Shown here: positions 13,099 through 13,196 of the stretch, piece by piece
Position numbering within the stretch: the stretch's first letter is position 1
Layout of the letters: every line of letters starts with the position of its first letter
Assembly: GCA_902475285.1 (NCBI GenBank)
Contig: CABRZA010000065.1
Span: 1-13,196, forward strand
Length of the DNA stretch: 13,196 nucleotides
Direction of reading: 5' to 3'
DNA from: an uncultured Porphyromonadaceae bacterium
GTDB lineage: Bacteria; Bacteroidota; Bacteroidia; Bacteroidales; Muribaculaceae
The notes under the pieces: generated by a model
What the model saw: the letters and a program-made list of their open reading frames with translations, nothing else
Told to the model about the DNA's origin: nothing
The model's database searches: none
Made by a program: the position numbers and the translations under genes

Positions 13099-13196
13099 AT
13101 ATACGAATTAGAAATGATGAATTTTCACAGGATATGAAACCCCGCCGAAGCGAGGCCGAGATTCGGTCAATTGAGTTGCAATGGGCAAAATGCCGC
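13099..13196 (-). promoter_or_regulatory. Upstream region of gene 3
   Basis: This 98-bp non-coding segment precedes the gene 3 ATG. The 30 nt next to the start are AT-rich without a Shine-Dalgarno sequence, as expected in Bacteroidetes. I could not place a confident promoter: there are TTTG and TTG candidates near 13187 and 13178 but no good TAnnTTTG partner. The region also holds the stable small hairpin listed separately. The next upstream gene is outside the window. Confidence 0.5.
13140..13155 (-). terminator. UUCG-capped hairpin upstream of gene 3 (weak terminator or leader stem)
   Basis: On the minus strand CCTCGC pairs with GCGGGG (one U-G pair) around a TTCG loop. This is the very stable C(UUCG)G tetraloop. 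Only three T follow before CATAT, so as a terminator of an upstream gene it would be weak. It could instead be a 5' leader stem of gene 3. A second small stem (CCGA/TCGG, 13156-13166) sits beside it. Confidence 0.4.

Noticed and set aside
1..13196. CRISPR array, tRNA, rRNA, insertion sequence or attachment site
   Set aside because: No regularly spaced direct repeats, cloverleaf-like sequences, rRNA segments, transposase motifs or terminal inverted repeats were found. The only exact tandem array is the 9-bp coding repeat at 12464-12499.

Overview
The window looks like chromosomal DNA of a GC-rich member of the Bacteroidales, most plausibly a gut commensal of the Muribaculaceae/Prevotellaceae/Alistipes kind. 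The basis is three very large Sec-exported surface proteins. Each ends in a type IX secretion (T9SS, Por) type-A-like C-terminal sorting domain and is built from fibronectin III (FnIII) domains and choice-of-anchor J / cleaved-adhesin (MAM-like jelly-roll, 'J') domains. Start sites are AT-rich without Shine-Dalgarno sequences, as is usual in Bacteroidetes. The family or genus cannot be fixed from the sequence alone.

All three genes lie on the minus strand and fill almost the whole window. Transcription runs from high to low coordinates: gene 3 (9184-13098, 1304 aa), gene 2 (4468-9069, 1533 aa), gene 1 (124-4458, 1444 aa). A 114-bp gap separates gene 3 from gene 2 and contains a strong hairpin plus T-tract, read as a Rho-independent terminator. 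Genes 2 and 1 are 9 bp apart and are almost certainly co-transcribed. A textbook terminator at 68-103 closes the unit. The remaining non-coding DNA is an AT-rich stretch at 1-67 and the 98-bp leader of gene 3 at 13099-13196. No RNA gene, mobile element or CRISPR array is visible.

Genes 2 and 1 are paralogues with the same domain order: signal peptide, beta-propeller-like domain, two copies of a supra-domain module (FnIII subtype alpha, FnIII subtype beta, J domain), a CARDB-like Ig domain, an FnIII domain split by an inserted third J domain, and the sorting domain. Gene 3 has no propeller. It has two J domains joined by a (DPV)n stalk, three alpha-FnIII + J modules, and the sorting domain. 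Together they look like a set of exported modular surface adhesins or glycan-binding proteins. No catalytic domain was recognised and the ligand is unknown.

The best candidates for further attention are the nested FnIII/J domain, the conserved two-module architecture, the terminator inside the cluster with no visible downstream promoter, the GTG start of gene 2, the shortened sorting domain of gene 1, and the loss of the terminal acidic 'DD' motif in all J domains of gene 3. I did not find a clearly new enzymatic, defence or mobile system.
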